NCBI GenBank assembly: GCA_040437565.1
Contig: JBDOQK010000032.1
Coordinates: forward strand, 1 to 64,000
Direction of reading: 5' to 3'
Origin: Albugo candida
Taxonomy: Eukaryota > Oomycota > Peronosporomycetes > Albuginales
Length of the DNA stretch: 64,000 bases
Within the stretch, counting starts at the first letter, position 1. The number at the start of each line of letters is the position of its first letter. Below, in pieces: positions 33,832-46,017 of the stretch. Below the pieces are notes generated by a model that made no database searches, was not told the DNA's origin, and saw only the letters and a program-made list of their open reading frames with translations. Both the position numbers and the translations under genes were made by a program.

Positions 33832-35364
33832 CTACTTTCTGCAAGCCAAAAGGATGCGTTCTGACTACGAACTTTACATGCAGCCGCATGTATGGAAGAA
33901 TAATCCTCGACATTACGCTAATATAACGAGTATTCTGCCTTGACAGCACGCGCATTGTCAACAACCACTCTTTAGCCCGCTGATTGCAGCGTTTGAAAAT
34001 TTGCATCCGGGAATGAGGTCGGAATGGACTTGAATGGAACTCCTCACCGCTATATCATTAGTACACATGACTAATGTGTGCATCTGACCCCACCACATAA
34101 AAATTACGAATGACAGAACTGAGATGCCAGCTGCAATCATCCAGTTCCCGAAAATACAACACCCTAATTATCGGAGTCAGTGTTGCAATTAAAGCATTAC
34201 AGCGATATGAAATGTTTCTTGTCACCGGTCTCACGAGTTTGTGACTTGAATTTTGATGCGTACCAATTGTAATACCGGATAGTCAACTTCATGAATAGTT
34301 ATTGCCCTATATCCTCTTCCACACGGATGTGTTCAAGTTGATGCTAAGATATCGAGCCCATTGAAACAAATGATGGCCCGTTTACTACTAGCCCAAGTAG
34401 ATCAAGTACGGCTGGAGATCCCACAGCCGAGGTGGTTCGGTGTAATGACCTACGGTGCGCCAAAAACGATGAACGATGGAGCACATGATGGTATGCCACC
34501 GATGGGACTCGAAGCAAAAGTTTCATCGTATCCCTCAGGGGATATCAGATTTACATTGCATATGGTTGTTAGCATGTTCTCGTTACGCTGCGGGACTATT
34601 TGGATTGTTAAAATATTAAAACCACCAAAACGAAGGGAGAACCGGTTCACGGTAAGCAAACTACCTCAGTATGCTTTGGTCACGTCACTACATACCTTCT
34701 ATTCATGAAATTACTCCGACTTGACGAGGAGTTTGGTAAATGATCTGAGATCCCAGGAAATCTCAAACGCAATCATGAACGCACGGAAAGGAGAGATTAT
34801 GACGTGTTATCTAATTTCATCATTCGATGGAGATAAACTATGCGCAAAGTAGTTGGATTGAAGCTTTGTACGTGAATATACATGCTACTTGCTACGGTCT
34901 GTAGTCGCGTTGGAGCAACTTAATGTGCTAAGAGAAAACGTTCACGACAGGCGAAGTTTGCTGAACGTACTTTGCATAAGGTCAGGTCGCGACTCAGATT
35001 ATGTGCGGCATGCTAAACGAGCTTGGACTATCCAGGAATGCGGCTCCAACGTTCATCATCGACAAGATGGACACGACGGAGGTAACTCAAACTCATATAC
35101 TCTCTATCGCTCATCTTTCTATTATAGCGGAGACTTTTTTGGAAGTCCTATTTCTCAGCCTCTTCGAGATTTTTTTGTAACGACACGAAGCATCAGCATG
35201 CATGACCAACAAACGTCATACCGTCATACGAGCTGTCTGGGGTGCGATTCTAGTGAGCGTATTGTTTTCGAAATACAGCGCTTATATTTCGCATGTTCAA
35301 AGTGTGAAATATAGCCCACCGCAACAGAGAGTTGTAATTCATATTTGTGTTAGTAAGAGGCATC

Positions 35365-37780
35365 TCATATATACCTATTGCTCTTTTTCGTGTACAACTC
35401 ATTTAGCAAAAGCCCCACATTCTCTCCCATGATTCTTTTATTGAATTGTGGATCGTCAAGGTGGTACACTATCTCTATTGACGAAAGTTGTCGCCATTTA
35501 TGGGTTTTCACGTAATCGAACTGTGTAAAGGATACGAACTCACAACCACAGTGCCAATCATCATGTTGTGATGCAAACATCAATACGTAATTTTTCACGG
35601 TTGAAACCAGTAATACCTCGTTAGACAAAGCAAGACATGCCAAGCATTGTGGATTTTCGGGTATCAAAGAAACGAGCACGATAGCGTCGTCTCTACCAGA
35701 AATGGTCGGGAAACTTTCGGCATTTGACGGACTATGTGAAGAGCCGACTTCACTCTTGCCATGACTTGAGACAGATTTCTTCGATTTCTTCGATTTCTTG
35801 GATATCTTCAGTTTCTCGAATATCTTTGATATTAAAGTGAGCTTCGTCGTTTCGTTGCTTTTTTTATCAGCTCCATTATTTACTTGTGGCGATGCTAGTT
35901 TCGAACGTTCATACACACACATTTCTTCAGGAATGAATACAAGCTTATCGAACTCTATGCTTAGGATGCCATGCATGGGAGATGCCATTGATGTAGCCTG
36001 TAATTCAATCAAGGACGAATGTGCTGATAGCTCCATTGAGCCTGTTATGAAGGAACGCTTGAATCGCGACTTCGTTTCATAGTGAGCCACAAGACACACT
36101 GTAGAGGTAGTCAGGGTACTTCGTGGAAATCTTGTGTCCGGGTGTGGATGGTGAGTAGAGATTTGAGTTTCAAATAGCGGCGACGGCTCAAATTGATTGT
36201 AGTAATTCATGAAACAATTACCGATTTGACTCATTTCAATAATCGTACGACCAGATCCACATGTTTGTAGTTGCGTTTGTCCAACGTTATCAAAATTCAT
36301 GGGCACGTACGAAACCAAGAAATATGCTGGTAGTGATGGCACCGCGCCAATAGTCATCCAGTACGCGATATTTCCATCCGCGGCTGCCAAGTATTTCATA
36401 CACTGCAACATATCATCATTGCTATAGAAAAGGCTTGGTGTCAAGGTAACTTGGACACACATCATGTCGGGGTATTCGCTGATCTCTTGTCTTGGAACTC
36501 CCGTGTATGTTTCATCACAGAGATATTCATGGTAGCGAGAGAGCTCACCCTTTAAAAATGAGCATCTAGAGCAATCCTTCAAAATCTTTTCCATTTGCTT
36601 GGATGAGCGCAGTAAATAGACGATATAATGCTCAACATTCAAGACAAATTGAATTTCGGCGATACTTTTCGAGTCGCTTGTTTGTCTTATACAGATTTTG
36701 CAGTCAGCTGTAACCAAACGATGAAGTTGGAATATGCACAAAGATTTACCATTAGATTGGCCAAGCATACTGCTATCCGAACTTTGCAGTAGATTATCCA
36801 ACGAATCATTTGGACGCGCGGTATCATACAGGGTAGAACCTTTTATCAGCTCTGTAAGCTTATCGTTCTTGCAAGGAAGCTTCGAATTCAAATGCGTTAG
36901 TAACTCTGTGCATTCGTGTAAATACGTGGGATTTGTATTGTACATCGTACTGGTCGGTGTTGATGATCCGAGCTCACGTTGTCGAAGTCGCTGCAAGTAA
37001 CTGCATTGCTCATTGAAATTGCAATACATTTGAATCCGTACAAAACCAAGTCTCGAAGCACGGATCGTAAATTTTGCGAGAAAAGGAGTGATCGCGTCAA
37101 AAGATACCACTGTGACTTCCGCACGATTTATCATGCAGTCCTGGCACTTTGCGGCTNNNNNNNNNNNNNNNNNNNNNNNNNNNNNNNNNNNNNNNNNNNN
37201 NNNNNNNNNNNNNNNNNNNNNNNNNNNNNNNNNNNNNNNNNNNNNNNNNNNNNNNNTCGTGTAAATACGTGGGATTTGTATTGTACATCGTACTGGTCGG
37301 TGTTGATGATCCGAGCTCACGTTGTCGAAGTCGCTGCAAGTAACTGCATTGCTCATTGAAATTGCAATACATTTGAATCCGTACAAAACCAAGTCTCGAA
37401 GCACGGATCGTAAATTTTGCGAGAAAAGGAGTGATCGCGTCAAAAGATACCACTGTGACTTCCGCACGATTTATCATGCAGTCCTGGCACTTTGCGGCTT
37501 CATGCACTAATCTACCCATGTCTGTAAATCCATTATCCATCATTGCCATCAGGTATGATTCTTCGACGAAATTACCAAAACTTCCATGTAGATGGCGTGC
37601 TAGTAGCGATATAAAAAATGTAGTAAGAGGTAGTGACTTCATGTGGTGAACTCGATTATGAACGAATGGAATAGAAGTCGAATACGTCGTGCAATCGCTG
37701 AAGCTGACCAATGATTGCGTAGAACCAATGTATCGCAGGTTTGTTGGCGATGATGATACGAGTTTAGGTGGTGCACCTTA
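35365..37780 (-). CDS. Long host-like protein, unidentified
   Basis: I do not recognise this protein. The minus-strand frame runs from the in-frame TAA at 37778-37780 to a TGA at 35365-35367. With the artefactual 243-bp repeat and gap discounted, about 690 codons are open; the first Met is in HHMKSLPLTTFF near 37645. Visible: MDNGFTDMGRLVHEAAKCQD, VVSFDAITPFLAKFTIRASR, LGFVRIQMYCNFNEQCSYL, a Cys-containing middle (KILKDCSRCSFLKGELSRYH), a basic Lys-Ser run near 35770-35830 (KKSKKSKKSVSS, likely disordered) and a C-terminal HDDWHCGCEFVSFTQFDYV. No signal peptide, membrane segment or transposon motif was seen. Length and composition argue for a real, probably multi-exon gene. Coding-like sequence just upstream of the TAA (AEDILYIFSDNP) suggests more gene to the 5' side, a sequence error, or decay. 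Confidence 0.72.
36914..37156. repeat. Gap-flank duplicate within the host gene
   Basis: These 243 bases recur, apparently identical, at 37257-37499, on the other side of the gap. Counting both copies would double part of the protein. Confidence 0.92.
37157..37256. other. Assembly gap, 100 N
   Basis: It sits inside the host-like gene and is flanked by identical 243-bp sequence, so little or nothing is likely missing. Confidence 0.98.
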
Positions 37781-38028
37781 AACGGATGGATTATCTGAGA
37801 ATATATACAAAATATCCTCGGCATCGCAAGCAATCAATGTTATTGAATAAAAAGTGAGAGGCTAAGATTAACCGAATAGGCGAACTTAGGACCTAAGTTT
37901 AGACAACACACTTTTCAACTGAAACTTCTCAAAAAGGTTTAGTTCCACTAAGTGCGTTGGCTGGTCACCTTTTGCTGGAAAAGGTGATTTACAACATATG
38001 CGCTTACAGCATCGCGAAACAAATACAA

Positions 38029-38290
38029 TCACGGGAATGTTTGATAAAGTAGTTTCTTATTCGGATATATCACTTCGATCGATTTGCGCAAGTTGAATGA
38101 TTGGCAAAGTAGAACAATAGTTCGAGCTATTTTGTCGCAGCAACTTGATAATTCAGAATCCATTCGAGTTTCATCTTGGGCGGATCGTGATTGTGTATCA
38201 TGAACTATCGTTGCTACTTCACGGTGAATGTTGCACATAACGTGTTTGTTAATTCTTATTCGCCACGATTCGCTCTTCAGAACCTTCTGC
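38029..38290 (-). CDS. Possible upstream exon of the host-like gene
   Basis: The minus-strand frame reads QKVLKSESWRIRINKHVMCN, then IHREVATIVHDTQSRSAQDE, SCCDKIARTIVLLCQSFNL and ends YPNKKLLYQTFP. It looks protein-like and lies 250 bases 5' of the long open frame on the same strand. A CTAG just before it could be a splice acceptor. No family was recognised; it could be an exon of the same gene, a separate small gene, or chance. Confidence 0.35.
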
Positions 38291-39695
38291 CGCTAGTTCT
38301 GTGATTGATGTAATGATATGTGCGCGGCAACAAAACTTGAAGTTTATGTGCAAATAAGTTCAAAGATCTAGAGGTCACAATCTGGCTTGAATCAATTCCA
38401 GCTTACTCGGGCAATGGAGAGGATCGAAGTGATACGTCGAGCATATGAATTGATCCTCTACTCAGTCCAGGTGATAAGATTTTAAGAGTACAAGCGATGT
38501 TGACTGAGCTCGTGGTGCGGCTGGAGAATTCTGTCTCCTACCATTGAGGCTGGGCGTCAGATCACCACGGATACAGCATTTATATAAACTAAACAGTTGT
38601 TGTTCTATTCCTCGCAAGACGGATCAAAACAACTCACTATCGTCTTGTAGTTTCAGACATGCAGCGATTATGATGCATTGTAGCTCCTGAGTTATCTTGA
38701 GAACGAGTACGATTCTTTCAAACAGATAGCATGTGCCTCGATCTTGTTCTCCGGAAACGCTGCCCTCCTTTATTCAGCACTCGTTCCTAGTGGGGTAGGT
38801 AATTTGCAAAGTACTTGGTGCATCCTGTTTAACATGTAAGACAGCATTCAGATCTAGAGCCTGTAAAGTTCTAAAATTGATCGCTGCAGAAGATACGCTT
38901 TTCTGAAAGCAGATAATCGAGACCACACTTTCTTAACTAATCCACTACCAAAGCATCAATGGAAGTAAAAAAAACTTCGATAAAGGGGAGATAGTCGCTT
39001 TTGTAGAATTTCCGATTACTCTTGTGCTATCTAGGTACCTTATCTAGATTTGTGTGACACCAAAAAAACACCAAGCTCGCTACTTGAAAGAACGTATCAG
39101 ATAATTGAAGAATGTATATGAAGCATTCATTAGGACCTGATAGCTCAGTTGGCAGCATGTCAATACATAGATCATCCTCCACTTCCACATCTCGTCATCA
39201 GCTTCGTGATAGATTCTAAGGATGCAGCAATAGTGAAGGTAGATCGTCATCTTCGTTCTCATCGAGAAATATCCGTGACTCCTTAAAACAAGCAAATGCA
39301 AATAACTCATAGCGCCAGTATCAACCATGCATCGCTACGTTCCTCCAAGTTGTTCGTCTCCATTCTATTGTGATACTTTCAAATATTTATCGATAGCAAA
39401 AGTCGCTTATGCTGAAAGGGAATCATAAGCTGCATACGAAACGGTTCGGGATGCGACTGACGGCACAACCTTTTCTGTTTTTGTTTTTGGTATATGCAGA
39501 GTATAGACAAGGCTTTAGGGCTACAACGAACCGATTGATTGGTGAGGAAATCGTAGCAGCACGAAAGTGTGTGATCTGCAGGCAGGAACAACCTAAATAT
39601 AATATCCTTTTGTCAAAGTGCGAGTCTATATCGAACAGCTCACCATCATCATCCAATCAGTAAAAATGTACAGATGTTCATCTGCCTGGTAGAAT
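38291..39695. other. Unassigned interval, tRNA-like A box at ~39135
   Basis: No clear gene. At 39133-39155 GGACCTGATAGCTCAGTTGG looks like the 5' half of a tRNA with a perfect A box, but no B box follows. A short minus-strand frame at 39656-39423 (MDDDGELFDIDSHFDKRILY) could be an exon and was not recognised. Confidence 0.3.
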
Positions 39696-39751
39696 CAATT
39701 GAAGGTGTCTATATTACTAGAATTAGACTAACTGACTTCTCTAGTTGCCTA
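39696..39751 (+). repeat. Short interspersed element, copy 2 (cut by gap)
   Basis: Reads AATTGAAGGTGTCTATATTA to CTCTAGTTGCCTA, the reverse orientation of copies at 29411, 47510 and 53857. The gap begins directly after it. Confidence 0.75.
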
Positions 39752-39851
39752 NNNNNNNNNNNNNNNNNNNNNNNNNNNNNNNNNNNNNNNNNNNNNNNNN
39801 NNNNNNNNNNNNNNNNNNNNNNNNNNNNNNNNNNNNNNNNNNNNNNNNNNN
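39752..39851. other. Assembly gap, 100 N
   Basis: The left flank is the short repeat and the right flank is LINE sequence; no duplication. Confidence 0.98.
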
Positions 39852-42160
39852 ACCATGATGAAGGCCGCGCCATCTACCTCCAAACCATTGAGACCAACAC
39901 TTTATGCCCACGTCGGATCGGAAGAAGGATATGATCACATTGGCTGGAAGTAAACGACAATGATGACTCGGAATCCAAATCACTGGTCCATCGGTGAGAT
40001 ATTGGATCCAGTGATCGTTGGTGTAGAATGTCGGGGCTGTACACATAAGAAAAATTCCAACAACGCGAGAGATTTCGTTGCTCGAGTCAAACCGATAACT
40101 TTGTCCGGCAATGACGTCCACCAAGGCATTACTTTCTCGAACAAAACAGATCGCTTCGAGGGGACTTTTTCACCAACGTGGCGACTCCATCGCGTTGCAA
40201 ACGTAACATCTTCGCCAAGATTGTGTGCTTCAAAACCACGATTTATCATGAGTAGATGCGCCAGTTCATCCAAAGCTTTATCATTCGACTCCATACATGC
40301 GAGTAGCACACCATTCATCGTGATCGGATGATCAAGTGCCGCTCGGATGATTTTGTTCTGATTTGTGCAGAACTGGACTAGCTTCCGCACATGAGGTATG
40401 CAAGCATCAGCTTGAACCAGCTTGTCCGGTCGAAGTGAGTAGAGGGTATTTTTGGAATCGATTTCTATTAGCTCCCCTATGTCACCAACTCGGTTTGTTA
40501 GCTCCGATTTCTCAATTGTTGCGTGCCGTTTTTGATAAAAGTGTGCCGCCTCTTTCGAGGTGGCCACCTCTTTTGGCATTCGTGCTTTCATGAGCATAAT
40601 TTGAACACGTTTTCCATTCTCCGTATTGGCAACCGCTTTTATTTCTTCGATCTTCACCTCCATAGTTGCTAGCACAGAAAAATAATTAGTTGTCGCTAAC
40701 TTTGGAAGCGCAAGAGGTGGTGCTTTGGAGACCATTTGTTCGAGCGGCTCCATCCAATTACGTTTTCCACTAGTCCATGCCAACTGCATGGATATATCCT
40801 CATCCCGCTCCACTCGTGATTATGAGTACGATTGACTTGTCAGTTGGAGGATGGGAGGGATGGGAGGAGACGGCTGCTTTAAGGCCCGTGCGTCTAGTGG
40901 TGTGATAGTGGGGGAGTATTGAGCTCCAACGAGATTTGATCGGAGAGCTTCCGTTTAGATTTCATCGTCTCAAATTCTTGAGGGGTAACTGTCTACACTA
41001 CCGTTTGTGGTGCCACCACGAGTGCCTTTGGCTCGGTGGTTCGTTTTCGTTGATGTTTTTGTTTTTGTTGGGTTTGATTCTGAGTCGGAGGTTGCGTTTT
41101 GCTTTGCTTTTCGAGTTTGTTTTTATTGGGTTGTTGCTGTGCTCCATGGCTGGTGCTGCGCCCAAATTCAAGCAATAAGGACCACGTTGACCGAAACGTG
41201 GTCGTTCAGTTGGAACGGGAGCATTTCTCTCCGTACTAGGTAGAGATGTTTGTCGTAAGCGATGTGCTCAATCACTTTACCAACTCTAACCAGCTGTTTA
41301 GGGCATGTCGAACAGCCAAAGTAAACTCGCCAAGTCGACATCACAACTTCTTTAGTGGGGACCGTCTCGTGAAAGGTGTTATAAACCATCTGACACCCTA
41401 GTTTGTGAAGAGAACGGAGTATGTTGTTTTGCTCTTCCTCCACGCCTACGCCGAAGACATCAAAGTAATATTTGGTTTCATGAGTATCAAACCCCCATAA
41501 AAACCACTTTTCCCCAAGGATAGTCACCGGATGAAACTCCAACTGTTGGAAGGCCTCCGCCGTGGTGACCATCACCCTGATGTTGCCCCCAAGCATTATG
41601 GATACTTGAGCGATTGACCGGATCTTCGGTAGGCTTTCAAAGACCGGATTGACGTGGTCTCGCAATTAGGAAGGTCAACATTTCCCCATTCGGAGTACAG
41701 GTCAAGGACTGACCCGTCCCCAAGACCATTGGGAAGGTTTCTTTCCGTATTTGGAAAGGTCTTTCTGCTTCCAGTTTCACAGACAAAACTTACCAATCCG
41801 GGTGCTCCCCGTCTGCATATAGCTGCAGTATAGCCTCGATATCCGAGGCTTTCGGCATTGGGAGCTCCACGCGAAATTTCACCCGAGCTGTAGCCTGGTC
41901 CTTACACAAGGACTTCTGTGACTTGATAGTGTCAGCCAGCGTAAGACTTTTAGTGTCGTCAACACTTGCAGGTGCCTTTGGGTCCACCTGTGACGAGGCA
42001 ATGACAGTACCGCATGCACCATCCAGTAGCACATCCTGTATCGATAGTACCGGTATTGCCCAGCACCGTCACACTGGGGGTCGGGGGTACTTTCCACGTC
42101 ATCACAACTGGACGCTAGCACCCTGGTTTGTGTCGACATGTCGACTTGAACCATTGTTTT
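39852..42160 (-). mobile_element. LINE copy 2, 5' part (ORF1 and pre-endonuclease)
   Basis: The minus strand from about 42155 starts MVQVDMSTQTRVLASSCDDV. It shows an ORF1 core RVELPMPKASDIEAILQLYA near 41880-41820, NGLGDGSVLDLYSEWGNVD (about 41730-41675) and a 165-residue frame 41665-41168 (VMVTTAEAFQQLEFHPVTIL, KEVVMSTWRVYFGC). A Gln/Lys-rich linker follows (41175-40993), then a 277-residue frame 40813-39980 (SLRPDKLVQADACIPHVRKL, CMESNDKALDELAHLLMIN), homologous to LINE copy 1 at 20.4 kb. The gap truncates it before the endonuclease. Frames are only moderately broken. It supplies the ORF1 end missing from copy 1. Confidence 0.82.
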
Positions 42161-44304
42161 CGAGAAAAAAGAATTTAAAAAAGCTGTTTGTCGAGCTGTT
42201 TCTACTAAATTGGCGGTTTACGTAGTAGCTGGCAAATTAAGAAGTGCCTGGTAGGATCAATCGCCCACTTCTTTCCTACAGGATAGTAATTTTCATGGAC
42301 CATTCAACTAAGTCAACATCTCTCCGATTCGAGGATGTATAAACCCAATAAACAGCAAAAACTTCAGAACGATCCGGTACAAGAAACAAACCGTTTTTCA
42401 ATTTTAATGTCCATAGCCTCTTCACACAGCGAACATGCTCTCATACCTGCCAGAAAAGTGAAAAAAAACCGAATGGCAATTAGGTCTTGACCTGCACCAT
42501 CCACCATGATGATGTATTGAGCATATGACTCGCAGAAAAATTCATCTCGAATATTCACCAGAAGCCATAAAGTAGCGCTGTTTGCTGCTTGTCGAGCCTA
42601 TTGCCAAGACATCAGACATTTCTAGTTTATAGGGTGTAATGTACTCGACAAGCTAGAGCAAGACACCCAGCGATTGAGGCTTCTGAGGGCGTTTTGAATA
42701 AATTGCTCAAATCCGAGAAGACTGGCCTGATCTCTCTCCTTGTGAACGAATGATTTGATTTCATTCACGTATCAGTGGCAGTCCGCAACTTTTAAGCCAA
42801 GATGCGTTTTTATCTGCAGATTTGCAGAATAAAATCAAAATTTCGAAAGACATGTCTGACGTCATGGCAAACGAGAGACGCGAGTGTCTAGACCCTGTCA
42901 TTTGGGTGGACTGGACTGTACCACTGACTATCGAAATACGTAATACAACGTCGTGGAAGACGACTGAACAAGATCATTGTTCGATTGATTTGTCAATTAG
43001 AAGATATTCGAAACGCATATGATGCCACACATGATATGACATTGATAGCATCTTGAGTAATAACTCTTACTCTGTGTAGGTACACAAATGAGAAGATGAA
43101 CCCGACCGCTGCTTGCGCATGACTTTAAAAGTGAATTTTCAAGACCATGTTGAACTGGATCTGTCGCTCTTTTTACCTCAGATGAGAACTATAAGTCTGC
43201 AAACCATACATATTTCAAGGATTTCCACCCTTGCTACCTCTGGCGAGCACATACATGCCATGTAAAGACTTATGTAGCGGATGCTACATCCACTTTTTTT
43301 AAATTGAGCTGCAGCTTATTGAAGCTGGCTGGCCGGTTCCTTCTTAGGCGCTTAGATTTCGCAACGCACCTAATAATACGGGTGAATTTGCAGTAAAATC
43401 TTCACCAAGGGGTAATTCGGATAGCGGAGAGACCGAAGTCCCTACAACCAAGGAGATGACAATCCTGCTAAGAACAAGTACAGCAGAAACTGAACAGTAT
43501 CCAGATTTGTTAGATAGAAGTTCTTAAAAAGGTGTGCTTTGTCTGAGCGCACCCCTTAAGAACTTTACGTAGATACATCGTATCACGTGAAGACAAACTA
43601 TCTCGACTTTATTGCATCACCAGATTAACCTTGGAATGTTCTAATTGGGGACTGATATCTACATCAGTGAGCATGCTGGAAAGTGTTAGCGAAAGTCAAT
43701 ATAGTGTCAATTTATACCATCTCAGGATATTTTGCGGCTGCTAGATTTATAGCTTCATGTTATTCAGAACATCTTTATCTGTTGGTTTAGACACCACGCC
43801 GTATTTTTGTGTCGGTTCGAGTACTGTGAAGATGCAAATAGCCTCGTACAAGTTTGGCGGGCCAAGGAGTTAGTAAGTACATGCGCTGAGTCATCGCCTA
43901 ATACGATCAGCGTCGCATTTGCGATACGAATAATACCTCTATATTCAGAAGAAATTGGAATTACTCTACAAGACAGAGAATTTGATATGTATGGATTAAC
44001 TAGTCCACGCAGATATAAGTACAGAATATCCGCTATCTCTCAATACAAGCTAGCACATTTGATGTATTTAATCAGTACGGACAACAAGAGAAAGATGATA
44101 AGCGTAGTATCCATGAGTGGGAAAAGAGACCGTCCCTAGCTTAGAAGCTGTGTGCTACAAGACGAGTGCAGTTTTCAAATGCCGTCAACGATATTAATGA
44201 AAACAGGGAGTGAGAATGTAAGTGGACCAATGCTACGGTAAGAAGCAGATGATAATGCCAATGTACATATAAATGTTTTCTGCCCATGAAGTCAGAAATT
44301 CGGT

Positions 44305-44451
44305 ATTATGAATAGAACGATTTGTGATGATATGAGCGTAATACGAGCAGTAAATGTGTATATTGTACGGTTTGGACATTATGATTGCTGTATCTACCTA
44401 ACGCTCATCATTATGGCGCGATCCGGCCCCTAGGATGTATTAAGCCATTAT
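44305..44451. repeat. Gap-flank duplicate (left copy)
   Basis: These 147 bases recur, apparently identical, at 44552-44698 after the gap. Confidence 0.92.
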
Positions 44452-44551
44452 NNNNNNNNNNNNNNNNNNNNNNNNNNNNNNNNNNNNNNNNNNNNNNNNN
44501 NNNNNNNNNNNNNNNNNNNNNNNNNNNNNNNNNNNNNNNNNNNNNNNNNNN
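44452..44551. other. Assembly gap, 100 N
   Basis: It is flanked by identical 147-bp sequence, so it is probably a false gap. Confidence 0.98.
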
Positions 44552-46017
44552 TTATGAATAGAACGATTTGTGATGATATGAGCGTAATACGAGCAGTAAA
44601 TGTGTATATTGTACGGTTTGGACATTATGATTGCTGTATCTACCTAACGCTCATCATTATGGCGCGATCCGGCCCCTAGGATGTATTAAGCCATTATGTA
44701 GCTAATTCAGCAACGTATATTCCATGGTTTGCTTTATAATCTTTTCATGCATCCTGATAAGATATAGTAGTAAACCCTGCTTACAGAGAATAGCTGTACT
44801 GGAAAAGCATTTGAAAACTCATTTGAGCAAAATCTTACATGTCTTAATTGAATTTCGTCCTGTGATGTTTTGTGGAATCTGTGTCTCTTTGATAGTGATC
44901 TCAGGCGAATCTACTGCCGACATTTCATTGATAGCATCGAAGTGCATGAATACAATATTTCCTGGCCGTAATTCAAACCTAAAGTATATATTCCGATACT
45001 CAACGACTCACATCGCGCAGGTGAAGATCTCGATTATCCACAGCGCAAAAAGAGCGATATTTCTCTAGCTGGGGTAGTGCTGTTTTGAAAAGTACATATC
45101 TACAATGGACTGCTGTATTCGAGAGGTATTATTTCTACGGAATGGTCGCATTGCACTCTAGGACTCATCTTATACTCAAAGGAGCATGCCTGAAACAACA
45201 ATCTTGCGAGAAATAGAGAAAGTACGACCTAGAAATATGGCGATTTCTCATGAGAACCTTGAATCGTACAAAGATGTGTAGAGTTTTCGTATCACGTATA
45301 GAAACGATAACGCATAGACATTACAGCGGTGACCTGATGTATATGTGACTCGTTATCTAAAAATTGTATCCTCCATTGTAACTAATTACGCGCCCATGAG
45401 AATAACAAACCAGTCACCCATGCGGTATCGAGTTTGACTTAGGATCCATCTCCCCTTGTTTCAAACACTTGTCGAGTTAGGTAAGATGAAATTCTGTCGA
45501 TACACAACTGAATCACACATGCTGACGCAGGGTACTGACTAACATTAGCTATGAAATGAATGAGTGATGAGCTCAGATAAGATGATGACTAGGGCAAAGA
45601 TAATGCTGATAGAAGCCATTGTTGACTTCTCATGCTAGAGGAGGCATTGCTAACTGCTTCATCAAGCTACCAGTAATATTAAGTATGATCGATTGCGCTC
45701 GTGTGTATGAAATGGCAATTCCTCTTCTAGAAAGCGTTCAATATGTTTTGATCCGAATCAGCCGCGATCTCTTTCCTTACCTGGCGCACCTGCTTTTTCT
45801 TGCCTCTTTTGTCCCACAGCAAGAAAGTCCCAGTCACTCACGTATTGAATCTTCTGTAATAATTCACGTCTTTGTGATCGCTCCCCAGAAACTTGATACC
45901 CTAATTATACGATAAATAGACTATGTACCGCATTGCATTATGCACATGCCTCCAATAATTGTTTAATCAACGTGCTGTATTGTTATTGGAACTGAAGATC
46001 CACCAAATATTTCACTG

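Larger units (their letters stand above)
32071..35364. other. Unassigned region with minus-strand coding-like pieces
   Basis: No family was recognised. Two minus-strand stretches look protein-like: 32401-32090 (103 residues, including YIRYVTTSMYDQAIGVSY) and 32934-32698 (NFYVVGSDADIMCTND, SDLIPGCKFSNAAISGLK). The latter recurs at 34140-33958 in the duplicated copy. Plus-strand frames at 33065-33385 and 34361-34708 are a related pair (GVMTYGAPKTMNDG, DGMPPMGLEAKVSSYPSG). Which strand, if any, is coding is open. Confidence 0.35.
42161..46017. other. Unassigned 3.9-kb region
   Basis: No recognisable domain. Modest plus-strand frames at 43807-44139 (110 residues), 44724-45068 (114 residues, hydrophobic start) and 45619-45915 (98 residues) show no family motif and could be chance. 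It contains an identical 147-bp gap-flank duplicate (44305-44451 and 44552-44698). It may be host intergenic sequence or very old repeats. Confidence 0.4.

Noticed and set aside
35365-37467. The 700-codon frame read straight through the gap at 37157
   Set aside because: The N run is read as coding and the flanks are the same 243 bp twice. The upstream part from 37467 starts in a duplicate. The real frame continues on the 37711-37257 side instead.
40936-41243. Plus-strand hydrophobic frames resembling membrane proteins
   Set aside because: They are the antisense shadow of the LINE's Gln/Lys-rich linker and ORF1 on the minus strand.
43807-45915. Three plus-strand frames of 98-114 codons as an operon-like cluster or effector genes
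   Set aside because: No signal peptide, RxLR-type motif or domain is convincing, and frames of this length are expected by chance in AT-rich DNA.
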